A stretch of 64,000 bases of DNA, taken from contig NZ_KB905156.1 in assembly GCF_000378605.1 (NCBI RefSeq), positions 725,209 through 789,208 on the forward strand. The letters are read 5' to 3'. Shown here piece by piece: positions 33,791 through 42,546 of the stretch. Source of the DNA: Thioalkalivibrio sp. ALJ21. Its GTDB lineage: Bacteria > Pseudomonadota > Gammaproteobacteria > Ectothiorhodospirales > Ectothiorhodospiraceae. Position 1 is the first letter of the stretch. The number at the start of each line of letters is the position of its first letter. A program made the translations under genes and the position numbers. The notes below the pieces were generated by a model, which was not told the DNA's origin, searched no databases, and saw only the letters and a program-made list of their open reading frames with translations.

Positions 33791-36598
33791 CTATAACGAC
33801 TCGCGCAACGACTGTGCCCGTTCGCGCTCCGGGAAGTCCTCGTGGGCCTCCAGTAGCTCCGTCAGCAGGGCGCGCGCCTGTTCGGTTTCGCCGCTGGCCT
33901 GATAGGCCTGCGCCAGATGGAACCCGATATCCGGTGCCTGCGGACTCATCCGGTAGGCCCGCTGCAGAGTCTCCAGGGCGCTCTCGGTGTCGCCGCCCTC
34001 CAGCAGTACCACGCCCAGGGTGTCGAGGATCGCGGGCTGATCCGGGGCCAGTTCGACGGCTCGCTGGGCGTACTCGCGGGCGCGCGGGTTGTCGATCTCG
34101 CGGGCCAGCCATGCCGCATTGTTCAGTGCAATGACATCGTTGGGCCGCTGTTCCAGCACGGTTTCGTAGGTTTCCAGAGCCTCGGCCTCGTGGCCGGCGT
34201 TGATCTGCGCCGAGCCGAGCAGGTGGCGCGAGGCCGCATCTTCGGGGTGCTCCTGCAGCCAGCCCTTCAGCGTCTCCAGGGCCGCCTCGGAATGGCCGGC
34301 GCGCTGCTGAGCCTGGTATTTTTCCACCAGCCAGTCGCGTCGGGACTCGCGCTCGAGTGCACGCTCGTAGCCTTCGATCGCTTTTTCGAGCTCGCCGGCT
34401 TGCGCGTCGAACCAGGCCTGCTGCGCGATCACCTGCGCTGCCTCCGGGGCGCGCTCCACGACGGGCTCGAAGACCTGACGCGCCTCATCGACCTCGCCGG
34501 CCAGACTCAGGTGGCGGGTCAGCACCATGCGTGCGCTCATATGGCTGGAGTCGATCGACAGCGTCTGGCGCAGGGCCGTGACCGCCTGCTCGGTCTCGCC
34601 CAGAGCGGCGAGATTGCGCGCCTGCCGGAAGCGCAGCTCCGCGGCATCCGGACGCAGTACGGCCAGGTGCCCAAGCGTCTGTGCCGCGCCCGCGAAGTCC
34701 CCCTCGCGCTCCTGCAGGTCGACCAGCAGGCCCAGCACTCGGGTGTCGTTGGGGTGATGTTCACGTGCTTTTTCCAGGGTGGATCGGGCGGCGGCGTGAT
34801 CCTCCTGCTGGTTCTGGGCGCGTGCCAGCATCAGGTAGGGGTCGATCCGATCCGGGTGTGCCTTGATTGCGTCCTGCAGCCAGCGCTTGCCGGCCTCCAT
34901 CTCGCCCTGCTGAAAGTGCAGTGTTGCCAGCCGAATCGCCGAGGTGGGATGCCCGGGGTCGCGTTCCTGGAGGTCCTCGAGGATCTCGCGGGCCGTCTCC
35001 AGGTTGCCCTGACGGACTTCGAGCGAGCTCAGGTTCAGGGCCAGGGTGCTGTTGTCCGGGTGGAGCGACAGCCCTTCCTGGTAGATCAGGCGGGCCTCGT
35101 GGATTTCGCCCAGCCCCAGCAGGGCGGCGCCCATCAGGTTGAAGCCCTGCGGGTTTTCCGGGTCTTTGTCGCGCAGGCGCTGAGTAGCCTCCAGGGCCTG
35201 TTCGTACTGCTCGTCACGGATATGTGCCAGCGCCACCGAATAGTCGGCCAGGCGTACATCCGCGCTTTCGCTGGCGACCCGGTGCAGCAGCGCCATGCCC
35301 TGCTCGTGGTCGCCGTGCCGCACCAGGGCGATTCCCAGCATCTCCTGCAGCTCCGGGCGGTCCGCGCGGTTGGCCAGGGCCTCGCGCAGGACCTCGATCC
35401 CGCTTTCGGTGTCGCCCTCGCCGATGTAGAGCGCGGCCAGTTGATCGCCCAGGGCCTCGATCAGATCGGGCCGTTCGCTCAGTGCCTCGGCCAGAATCCG
35501 CCGCGCTTCCTGCGTGCGGCCCTGTTCGATGCGCAGCTGGGCCAGCAGCCGGTAGCTCATCGCATTGGCCGGGCCCAGCGCATGATGGCGCTCCAGCAGG
35601 CGCTCCGCCTGGGACCAGTTGCCTTCTTCCAGCTGGATCGCCGCCAGATAGGGCATCGCGAGACGGTAGTTGGCCGAGGCCGCCAGCGCCTCTTCCAGAT
35701 GGGGGCGGGCCTGCAGGGGTTCACCCGTCTCGAACTCGATCAGCCCCAGCAGGAAGTGGCCGCCGGGGTGATTGGGTGCGCCATCCTTCAGGAACTTGCC
35801 ATCGGCCCGGGCCTCGTCGAACTGCTCCAGTTCGACGTGCATCAGCCCGCGCTTCAGGCGTTCGGCGATCGCATCCGGGCGCAGCTCGACGGCGCGACTA
35901 AAGGCCTTTAGCGCAGCCTCGGGGTCGCCCTGCACCCGTTCCAGATCGCCCTTGAGGGACCAGGCAGGGGAAAATTCGGAGTCCGTTTCCAGGGCCGCAT
36001 CGGTCATCTTCATGGCCTGCTCGGCGTCGCCATCGGACATTGCCTGGTAGGCGCGCGCCAGGTGAATCTCGACCAGGTCGTCCTGCACCTCCCGGGCGGC
36101 CTCAAGATAATCCGATCCGGCGTTGGCATCTCCCGCCTGATAGGCCGCCAGCGACCGGTAGGCCAATAGACGCGCGGCATCCTCGCCTTCCAGGCCATCG
36201 GCCTCGGGGATCTCGGCGATCGCGCCACTGCCGCCCAGCATGAACAGCAGTCGCGCCAGGGGCAGGGCGTACTCGTTCGGGTCCGCGCCGGTCTCCAGGG
36301 CTCGTTGCAGGTGGCGCACGGCCGGTTCCGGCTGCTGGTCGCGCAGATAGGCGAGGCCCAGGCGGCCGCGCACCTCGGGGTCCGGGGTGTGCTGCAGCGC
36401 GTTGCGATATTCGATGGTGGCCGCGGCATATTCGCCCGCCTCCATGTGGCGCTCGGCACGTTCGCGGTGCTCGGCCTCGGTCGGGGTGCCCAGGGCATCG
36501 CAACCGACCAGAGTCAGCGCCATCAGCAACGGAGCCAGGCGCGGGAGGGTACGGCGGGGCATGCCCACCACACGGGATACAGAACGGGGAGTCTTCAT
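33791..36598 (-). CDS. prsT: PEP-CTERM system TPR-repeat lipoprotein PrsT
   Basis: A 935-residue lipoprotein: signal sequence with lipobox LTLVGC (Cys33), then an almost continuous array of about 20-25 tetratricopeptide repeats (repeating units such as AIEYRNALQHTPD..., WSLKGDLERVQGDPEAALK). The length matches the PrsT family, which accompanies PrsK and PrsR in exosortase A loci. It is anchored in the periplasm and probably acts as a scaffold for polysaccharide export or synthesis, like other TPR lipoproteins (AlgK, BcsC). An alternative start at residue 13 (MPRRTLP) would shorten the n-region. It follows prsR by seven bases. The long open frame on the opposite strand is an artefact of GC-rich coding. 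Confidence 0.92.
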   Translation of the reverse strand: MKTPRSVSRVVGMPRRTLPRLAPLLMALTLVGCDALGTPTEAEHRERAERHMEAGEYAAATIEYRNALQHTPDPEVRGRLGLAYLRDQQPEPAVRHLQRALETGADPNEYALPLARLLFMLGGSGAIAEIPEADGLEGEDAARLLAYRSLAAYQAGDANAGSDYLEAAREVQDDLVEIHLARAYQAMSDGDAEQAMKMTDAALETDSEFSPAWSLKGDLERVQGDPEAALKAFSRAVELRPDAIAERLKRGLMHVELEQFDEARADGKFLKDGAPNHPGGHFLLGLIEFETGEPLQARPHLEEALAASANYRLAMPYLAAIQLEEGNWSQAERLLERHHALGPANAMSYRLLAQLRIEQGRTQEARRILAEALSERPDLIEALGDQLAALYIGEGDTESGIEVLREALANRADRPELQEMLGIALVRHGDHEQGMALLHRVASESADVRLADYSVALAHIRDEQYEQALEATQRLRDKDPENPQGFNLMGAALLGLGEIHEARLIYQEGLSLHPDNSTLALNLSSLEVRQGNLETAREILEDLQERDPGHPTSAIRLATLHFQQGEMEAGKRWLQDAIKAHPDRIDPYLMLARAQNQQEDHAAARSTLEKAREHHPNDTRVLGLLVDLQEREGDFAGAAQTLGHLAVLRPDAAELRFRQARNLAALGETEQAVTALRQTLSIDSSHMSARMVLTRHLSLAGEVDEARQVFEPVVERAPEAAQVIAQQAWFDAQAGELEKAIEGYERALERESRRDWLVEKYQAQQRAGHSEAALETLKGWLQEHPEDAASRHLLGSAQINAGHEAEALETYETVLEQRPNDVIALNNAAWLAREIDNPRAREYAQRAVELAPDQPAILDTLGVVLLEGGDTESALETLQRAYRMSPQAPDIGFHLAQAYQASGETEQARALLTELLEAHEDFPERERAQSLRESL

Positions 36599-36605
36599 GG
36601 CGGGT

Positions 36606-37943
36606 TTACCTCAGGCCAAATTTGTCGAGCAGGCTGTAGAGCGTCGGCCGTGTGATTCCGAGCTGGTCGGCGGCCTGGGCAATGTTGTTCTTGCTGCGAG
36701 CCATCGCTTTCAGGATGGCCTCGTGTTCCGCGCTGTCGCGGATGTCGCGTAGTCGGACTGCCGGGGCCTCGCCCTCGGGGGGCTCCAGGCCCAGGTCCTT
36801 CGCGGTAATCAACTGGCTGTCTGCCATGATCACGGCGCGGCGGATCAGGTTTTCCATCTCGCGCACATTGCCCGGCCAGTCGTAGGCCTCGATCGCGTGG
36901 GTGGCATCCTGGGTGAAGCCGCGGCGCGGCCGCCGCTGATCCTGGGTGAACCGGTCGAGCAGGTAGTGCGCAAGCAGCGTTGCATCGCCCTTGCGCTCGC
37001 GCAGGGGCGGAATCGAGACCGAGATCTCGCTGATCCGGTAATACAGGTCCTCGCGGAACTCGCCCTGCTGGATCAGCGCCTTCAGGTCCTGGTTCGTGGC
37101 GCCGATGATGCGCACGTTGACCGGAATCTCGCTGCGACCGCCCAGGCGTTCGATCTTGCGCTCCTGCAAAAAGCGCAGCAGCTTGGCCTGCAGGCTGTGC
37201 GGCAGGTCGCCAATCTCGTCCAGGAACAGGGTCCCGTTGTTGGCGTGTTCGATGCGGCCGATGGTCTGGCGCGTGGCCCCGGTAAAGGCGCCCTTTTCGT
37301 ACCCGAACAGTTCGCTTTCCAGCAGGTTTTCCGGGATTGCCGCGCAGTTGATCGCCACGAAGCGTTCGGTGGCGCGCCCGCTCAGGTCGTGCAGTGCACG
37401 CGCCAGCACCTCTTTCCCGGTGCCACTCTCGCCCAGCAGCAGCACGGTGGCATCCGAGGGCGCGACACGCTCGACCACCCGGCAGACATCCAGCATCCCC
37501 GGGTCGGCGGTAATGACCCCGCTCAGGGAGGCCCCGGGCTTGCGCGCCAGCTTGCGGTTCTCCGCCTCGAGCTCGTACAGGTGGGCGGCGCGATCGACGA
37601 TCATCCGCAGCAGGTCGGATTCGACCGGTTTGATGTAGTAGTCGTAGGCGCCCAGGGCCACGGCCTTGAGCGCGTTCTCGCGATCGTCATTGCCGGTGAC
37701 GACGATGACCTTGGTCTCCGGGTCCAGCGCCAGGATGTCCTGCAGCAGGGCCAGGCCCTCGGAGGCATTGGCCGGGTCCGGCGGCAGGCCCAGGTCCAGT
37801 GTCACCAGCTCCGGCTGGTGGCGGCGCATCCTGGACATGGCACTTTCGCGGTCTTCGGCCTCCAGGATCTCGTAGCCCTCGAAGCACCAGCTCAGCTGGT
37901 TGCGCAGACCCTGGTCGTCTTCGACGATGAGAAGCTTCAGCAT
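36606..37943 (-). CDS. prsR: PEP-CTERM-box response regulator PrsR (sigma-54 activator)
   Basis: A 445-residue NtrC-family regulator. The receiver domain has the phosphoacceptor Asp50 (LVTLDLGLP); the AAA+ domain has Walker A GESGTGKE, the sigma-54 contact loop GAFTGA and Walker B GTLFLDEIGD; the C-terminal Fis-type helix-turn-helix ends NIAQAADQLGITRPTLYSLL. It is phosphorylated by PrsK and should activate RpoN promoters such as those at 28677 and 32907. Start choice: ATG 37943 is preceded by AGAGGG and begins right at the receiver; an upstream ATG at 37973 overlaps the prsK stop (ATGA) and would add ten residues, and cannot be excluded. Confidence 0.95.
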   Translation of the reverse strand: MLKLLIVEDDQGLRNQLSWCFEGYEILEAEDRESAMSRMRRHQPELVTLDLGLPPDPANASEGLALLQDILALDPETKVIVVTGNDDRENALKAVALGAYDYYIKPVESDLLRMIVDRAAHLYELEAENRKLARKPGASLSGVITADPGMLDVCRVVERVAPSDATVLLLGESGTGKEVLARALHDLSGRATERFVAINCAAIPENLLESELFGYEKGAFTGATRQTIGRIEHANNGTLFLDEIGDLPHSLQAKLLRFLQERKIERLGGRSEIPVNVRIIGATNQDLKALIQQGEFREDLYYRISEISVSIPPLRERKGDATLLAHYLLDRFTQDQRRPRRGFTQDATHAIEAYDWPGNVREMENLIRRAVIMADSQLITAKDLGLEPPEGEAPAVRLRDIRDSAEHEAILKAMARSKNNIAQAADQLGITRPTLYSLLDKFGLR

Positions 37944-37969
37944 AGAACCCTCTTGCTCACCAGCGGTCT

Positions 37970-40036
37970 TCATGACGGTTCGGCCATGGCTGGTGCCATC
38001 TGCAAGGGGAGCTTCAGGGTAAAGATCGTTCCGACACCGGCCTCGCTGTCGACGGTGATGCGTCCGCCCATGCGCAAAATCCGGTCGCGCGCCTCATATA
38101 AACCAATCCCCATCCCTGCGTTTCCCTTGGTGGTTTGAAAGGGCTTGAACAGCCGATTCTTGAGAAAGGCCGGTTCCATACCGCTCCCCGTGTCTTCAAT
38201 TTGAACAATAGCCCAACCCCCTTCGGTGTAAAGATTGAGATTGATTGAGCCGTCATCCGGCGTAGCTTCTTGAGCATTTCTTACAAGATTGAGTAGTACA
38301 TTTTTAAGACCTTCCTGGTCGCCGATGACCGCCGCGGGTTCACGCAGGTCGAGCCGGGGCAGGGGCGAGCGGTGGCTGCTGGCCTCGGAGACCTCGGCGA
38401 GCAGCCGGTCCAGCGGGATGATGCGGCTCGGTGTGTCGGGAGTGGCCTGGGCGTGGCGCAGCTGGGCCAGGGTCCGTTCCAGCCGGTCGCGGGCATTGCC
38501 CACCGTGTTCAGGGCATCGCGGACAAAGTCCGGATTGGACAGGTGACGCTCCGCGTTGGAGCACACCAGGGAGAGCTGGGCCGAGACGTTCTTGAGGTCG
38601 TGCACCAGAAACGCCGCCAGTCGATGAAAGGCCTCGAACTGGCGGGCCTCCAGCAGGGCCTCGTCCGTCTGCACCAACGCGACATACACCGCGAGCTGGC
38701 GCCCGGCAGTTTTCAGGAGATCGCGTTCCTCCCAGTCGATCTTGCGCGGTGCGCGCGGCTGGGCGAGCACGACGAACCCCTGCAGGCGCTCGCCCTTGAG
38801 CAGCGGCACCACCACCCACAGGCGCGTGTTCTGCGCCAGCCACTCCGGCAGTTGCAGGCCCTGATACAGCTCGGGGTCCCGGCGGTATTCGTTGAGGTCG
38901 ATGACCCAGCCGGTGCGCGCGACGAACTCCACCAGCGCCCCGTCGGGCTCCTCCGGGGGATAACTCGGATCGCCCAGGTTCAGTACCCCGTCCAGGGCAT
39001 AGGTGCCGTTGCGGTCGCGCACCCACAGCAGGCCCCCGGGGCTGTCCACCAGCTCGCCGATCGCCTGGATGGCGCGCTGGCGGAACGGGATCTCGTCATC
39101 CTCGGCCGAGAGCGTGCCGGTAAACCGCAGCCACTCCTGGCGATAATCGAACGAGTAGCGAAAGAAGTGCTTGGCCAGGAAGACGCGCAGGCGCGAGCGC
39201 AGGCTGCCCGAGGCGACGATGACGGCCAGCAGCAATGCGGCACCGAACAGAAAGACCGCCTGCAGGAAGGCGCCCAGGTCGCCGCCGACATGCCGCAGGT
39301 AGTAGCCGGCGGCCCCGATGGCGAACAGATAAAGCCCGGCGCCGATCAGTGCTGCGGTATGGAACAGCAGGTGGCGCGAGACCACTGGGGCCTCGCGGGC
39401 CTGCAGCGGCCGGCGGGCCAGGGAAATCGCGATCAATGGCACGACCAGGGCATTCACCAGGCCGCGGGCTTGCCAGACGGGGCTGTTGATCGCCCCGAAC
39501 AGCACGAGATCGGCAAACAGGAACAGGTCGAAGGCGAACATCGCCCCGAGGCCCAGGCTCAGGAACTTGATCTCCCAGCGCCGTTGCAGGGGCGTATTGC
39601 GAAAGACCTGCTCGACCAGGACCAGACCCAGCACCGCCATGCCCAGCATCGCAGTGCCCACCCAGGCGCCATAGGTCAGCGGGAGCGGCAGGGCGAGGGC
39701 CACGAACAGCCCGGACATCAGGGCAGCGGTGACGATCATCGCGGTCCGCAAGGGTGCGGGCGGTCGCGCGGCAGATTCGCCGCGGCGCGCGAGCAGCGCG
39801 AACAGGACCGCAAACCACCCGGCGTTGCGCAGCACCTCGAAGGCCCCGCCCGAGACCGGGGCCTCGCCGATCTCGCGCGCTACCAGCGCCATGTGCAGCG
39901 CCCAGATCACGGACAGCAGCGCCGCACCGGCGACCCACAGGCTCCCCGGGCGCTGCCGCCAGGTCCACAGGGCCAGCACCACCAGGACGAGAAAGGCGAG
40001 GGCGGCCAGGAGATAGCTGGGCGCGGCGAGATTCAT
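37970..40036 (-). CDS. prsK: PEP-CTERM system sensor histidine kinase PrsK
   Basis: A 688-residue membrane kinase. About eight to nine N-terminal membrane helices (residues 5-285) form a 7TMR-like sensor. A GAF-like domain follows (around 320-460), then the dimerisation helix with phosphoaccepting His in FLVHDLKNVSAQL, the N-box NVLLNLVRNAQEA, and G-boxes EDTGSGM and GMGIGLY. It phosphorylates PrsR encoded immediately downstream. About 230 bases inside the ATPase domain (38085-38315) are clearly AT-richer than the rest of the gene. Its start is three bases after the stop of the sugar transferase gene. Confidence 0.93.
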   Translation of the reverse strand: MNLAAPSYLLAALAFLVLVVLALWTWRQRPGSLWVAGAALLSVIWALHMALVAREIGEAPVSGGAFEVLRNAGWFAVLFALLARRGESAARPPAPLRTAMIVTAALMSGLFVALALPLPLTYGAWVGTAMLGMAVLGLVLVEQVFRNTPLQRRWEIKFLSLGLGAMFAFDLFLFADLVLFGAINSPVWQARGLVNALVVPLIAISLARRPLQAREAPVVSRHLLFHTAALIGAGLYLFAIGAAGYYLRHVGGDLGAFLQAVFLFGAALLLAVIVASGSLRSRLRVFLAKHFFRYSFDYRQEWLRFTGTLSAEDDEIPFRQRAIQAIGELVDSPGGLLWVRDRNGTYALDGVLNLGDPSYPPEEPDGALVEFVARTGWVIDLNEYRRDPELYQGLQLPEWLAQNTRLWVVVPLLKGERLQGFVVLAQPRAPRKIDWEERDLLKTAGRQLAVYVALVQTDEALLEARQFEAFHRLAAFLVHDLKNVSAQLSLVCSNAERHLSNPDFVRDALNTVGNARDRLERTLAQLRHAQATPDTPSRIIPLDRLLAEVSEASSHRSPLPRLDLREPAAVIGDQEGLKNVLLNLVRNAQEATPDDGSINLNLYTEGGWAIVQIEDTGSGMEPAFLKNRLFKPFQTTKGNAGMGIGLYEARDRILRMGGRITVDSEAGVGTIFTLKLPLQMAPAMAEPS

Positions 40037-40039
40037 GGC

Positions 40040-41440
40040 TCAGCGGGCCCCGCGGCCAAACAGGACGACGCGGACCGTCTCGAACAGGATCATCAGATCC
40101 ATGAACAGGCTGTGGTTCTTTACGTAGTACAGGTCGTACTGGAGCTTTTGCCGTGCATCCTCGACCGACGCGCCGTAGGCGTAGCGCACCTGGGCCCAGC
40201 CGGTGATGCCGGGGCGGATGCTGTGGCGGGCGAGAAAATACGGGATCTCTTTGCTGAGCTGTTCCACGAACACCGGGCGCTCCGGGCGCGGCCCCACGAA
40301 CGACATGCGCCCCTGAAATACGTTGATGATCTGCGGCAGCTCGTCGATGCGCAGCTTGCGGATCACCCGGCCCACGCGCGTGATGCGGTCGTCGTCGCCG
40401 CTGGCCCAGCGGGCCACGCCGTCCCCTTCGGCATCACTGCGCATGCTGCGGAACTTGCAGATCTCGAACGGCGTGTTGCCCTGGCCGACCCGGGTCTGCC
40501 AGTAGAGCACCGGCCCCGGGCTGTCGAGCTTGATGGCGATCGCGGTCAGCAGCATCACCGGCAGGGTCGCCACCAGCAGGGCCGTGCTCGCGACCAGATC
40601 GAAGCTGCGCTTGACCACTGTGCGTGGCCAGTACTGCCGGAAGCCCTCGCCAAACACCAGCCAGCTGGTGTTGATTCCGTCCAGCTGGAGTTGGCGGTCC
40701 TCTCGTTCAAAGAAGGTCGACAGGTCCGTGATGCGAATGCCGTTGAGCTTGCATTCCAGCAGCTGGTTGATCGGCAGGTTCTCGCGGCGCTCGCGCATCC
40801 CCACCACGATCTCCTCCACCCGCAGCGAGCGCGCCACATCCAGCAGGTTGGTCTTGTCGTCCAGCACCCAGAGTCGCTGCTGGTCCACCAGCCGGTCGGT
40901 CTCGCGTTCGGTCGCCACATAGCCGACGACCTGATAGGTGGTATCGCCCCCGTCGGCTCTGGCATGGCGCATCTCCAGTGAGCGCGCACGGCTGCCCGTG
41001 CCCAGGACCAGGACGCGCCGCTTGAAGGCGTCGGTCTCCGACAGCCCGCGAAAGAGGCTGCGCTCCGCCGTCAGGCTTGCCAGCAGGATGATCCCGCCAC
41101 TTCCCACGATCGCTGGGGTCAGTATGTTGCTGGCCGTGAACAACCCGTAGATCGCCAGCGCGCCACCGGCCAGGATCAGGGCCCCGCCCAGGCGCACCAC
41201 AGCGGATCGCAGGTTGAATGTTGCCAGGCACTCCTGCTCGTAAAGCCCCACCAGCATCACCGCGAACAACACCACCGCCACGGCGATCAGGAGTTCCGGC
41301 ATCCAGGGATCGACCGGACCCTGCGACAGCACGAACAGGGCAAGTGACAGGTAGAGCGCAATGTAGATCGCAACCAGCTCCAGCCCCACCAGCGCCAGGA
41401 CTCGCCGCGATACGTAATGTCCAAGTATGCGCATGCTCAA
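40040..41440 (-). CDS. Exosortase A-associated sugar transferase (polyprenyl-phosphate sugar-1-P transferase, TIGR03013-like)
   Basis: A 466-residue initiating transferase. Four N-terminal membrane helices (about 10-135) precede a Rossmann-like CoA-binding-type domain with VLVLGTGSRARSLE. A fifth helix near 285 leads to the catalytic bacterial sugar transferase domain: KLDSPGPVLYWQTRVG, FEICKFRSMRSDAEGDG, IRKLRIDELPQIINVFQG, MSFVGPRPERP and RPGITGWAQV. It transfers a sugar-1-phosphate to undecaprenyl phosphate, the first step of repeat-unit assembly. The position between epsE-like export lipoprotein and prsK is standard. Confidence 0.93.
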   Translation of the reverse strand: MSMRILGHYVSRRVLALVGLELVAIYIALYLSLALFVLSQGPVDPWMPELLIAVAVVLFAVMLVGLYEQECLATFNLRSAVVRLGGALILAGGALAIYGLFTASNILTPAIVGSGGIILLASLTAERSLFRGLSETDAFKRRVLVLGTGSRARSLEMRHARADGGDTTYQVVGYVATERETDRLVDQQRLWVLDDKTNLLDVARSLRVEEIVVGMRERRENLPINQLLECKLNGIRITDLSTFFEREDRQLQLDGINTSWLVFGEGFRQYWPRTVVKRSFDLVASTALLVATLPVMLLTAIAIKLDSPGPVLYWQTRVGQGNTPFEICKFRSMRSDAEGDGVARWASGDDDRITRVGRVIRKLRIDELPQIINVFQGRMSFVGPRPERPVFVEQLSKEIPYFLARHSIRPGITGWAQVRYAYGASVEDARQKLQYDLYYVKNHSLFMDLMILFETVRVVLFGRGAR

Positions 41441-41530
41441 GATGCCCCCCGGTCACCTCCCCCAGAGCCGGGGAGACGATCGATGCCTGTTTCTTTCCCG
41501 AAACCGGGTCGTCCGCTTGGCTTGTAACCC

Positions 41531-41562
41531 GCGGGCGCGACAAGAGGCCTTGCCGCGCCCGC
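41531..41562 (-). terminator. Strong stem-loop just after the export lipoprotein gene
   Basis: A perfect 9-bp GC stem, GCGGGCGCG (41531-41539) and CGCGCCCGC (41554-41562), starting six bases beyond the stop of the export lipoprotein gene on the minus strand. No T run follows, so it is more likely an mRNA-stabilising or partial-termination structure that lowers expression of the downstream genes relative to the lipoprotein. Confidence 0.4.
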
Positions 41563-41567
41563 GCCGG

Positions 41568-42206
41568 TCAGAAGCGGCGTTCCGGGATGATCAGGATGTC
41601 GCCCGGCAACATGTCCACGTTGGCCGAGATGTCGCCCCCGTAGATCAGGTCGTTCAGGCGGACGCGGTACTGCTGGCGCTCGCCGTTTTCGTTGCGTACC
41701 AGCACGGCGCGGTTGCCGGCCGCGAAATCGGTAATCCCGCCGACCGCGATCATCACGTCCATCACCGTCATCTCTTCGCGGTACTGCAGCGCCTGCGGCT
41801 CGGCCGCCTGACCGATCACGCGCACCTGGCGGTCATAGGGGCCGGCAAAGCTGGTCACCATCACCGTCACGATCGGATCCCGGAGGAAGTCGGATAGCTT
41901 GTCCTCCATGTCCCGCGCCAGCTGGCTGGGCGTCCGGCCGCTGGCCTGCACGTCCTCCACCAGCGGCGTGGTGATCTGGCCATCCGGTCGCACCGCCACT
42001 GCGGTGGACAGGTCCGGGTTGTTGCGGACCGCGATATTCAGCGTGTCTCCGGGACCGATGATGTACTGGTCCACCACCGTTTTTTCCACGGTCGAGGGGG
42101 CATCCGGATAGGGCGTGGTGGTGCAGGCGCTGGTCGTCACCAGCACGAATGCCAGGGACAAAATAAGAACAATAAAAGCGCTTTGTGGGCTGGTCTTGAC
42201 GGTCAT
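41568..42206 (-). CDS. XrtA/PEP-CTERM exopolysaccharide export lipoprotein (Wza/EpsE-like)
   Basis: A 212-residue outer-membrane polysaccharide export protein. Signal peptide with lipobox TTSAC (Cys28), followed by the polysaccharide export domain (QYIIGPGDTLNIAV, VRPDGQITTPLVEDVQASG) and a SLBB domain (VRVIGQAAEPQALQY, VDMLPGDILIIPERRF). It forms the channel for the polymer with the barrel protein encoded at 24283. ATG 42206 follows a GGGGAG; the frame upstream to 42284 has no support. It is the first gene of the minus-strand operon ending with prsT. Confidence 0.9.
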   Translation of the reverse strand: MTVKTSPQSAFIVLILSLAFVLVTTSACTTTPYPDAPSTVEKTVVDQYIIGPGDTLNIAVRNNPDLSTAVAVRPDGQITTPLVEDVQASGRTPSQLARDMEDKLSDFLRDPIVTVMVTSFAGPYDRQVRVIGQAAEPQALQYREEMTVMDVMIAVGGITDFAAGNRAVLVRNENGERQQYRVRLNDLIYGGDISANVDMLPGDILIIPERRF

Positions 42207-42546
42207 CGCTTGTCTCCCCTTTGGGCGTGTAAGGAAACGCTTCCGCTTCCTTGAGTCAGTCCAATTTGACACCGCCGACTTCATTGTCCGGCGAAACCCG
42301 GACCCGGCCCTGATCGTGCCCGGACCAGTCTCCGTTTAGCCTCGGAACGGTGCGGGCAATAGCAAGCACTTATTAGTATTGGCTATTCCCCTGGATAATC
42401 GATGTTAGACGTGACCCTCGGCTCAGACCATCAGTCTTTAGACTGACGATGGGGTGTTTTCCGTTCGGTTTATTTGGTCCTTTAAAATCCCGTTGGTGGG
42501 CTCAAAATAGGGTCCTTCATTTTGCGTCTACTACCGGGGAAAAACG
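42207..42546. other. Divergent regulatory region between export lipoprotein and ydcF-like gene
   Basis: 340 bases, the middle part AT-rich. It contains a near-perfect palindrome TCAGTCT-TT-AGACTGA (42431-42446) with partly matching outer bases CCAT/ATGG, a good candidate operator. A GG-N10-GC match toward the lipoprotein gene (GGGCACGATCAGGGCC, minus strand 42321-42306) has a good -24 but poor -12 element. No gene is visible. Confidence 0.5.

Noticed and set aside
33917-35911. 664-codon open frame opposite prsT
   Set aside because: Mirror of TPR repeats; same GC-rich artefact.
38372-40981. 869-codon open frame on the plus strand opposite prsK and the sugar transferase
   Set aside because: It is antisense to two unmistakable genes; GC-rich codon use on the real strand removes stops on the other. 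No domain-like sequence is present.
42306-42321. GG-N10-GC match (GGGCACGATCAGGGCC, minus strand) ahead of the export lipoprotein gene
   Set aside because: The -24 half is good but the -12 half (GGGCC) is far from TTGCW; chance matches are expected in GC-rich DNA.
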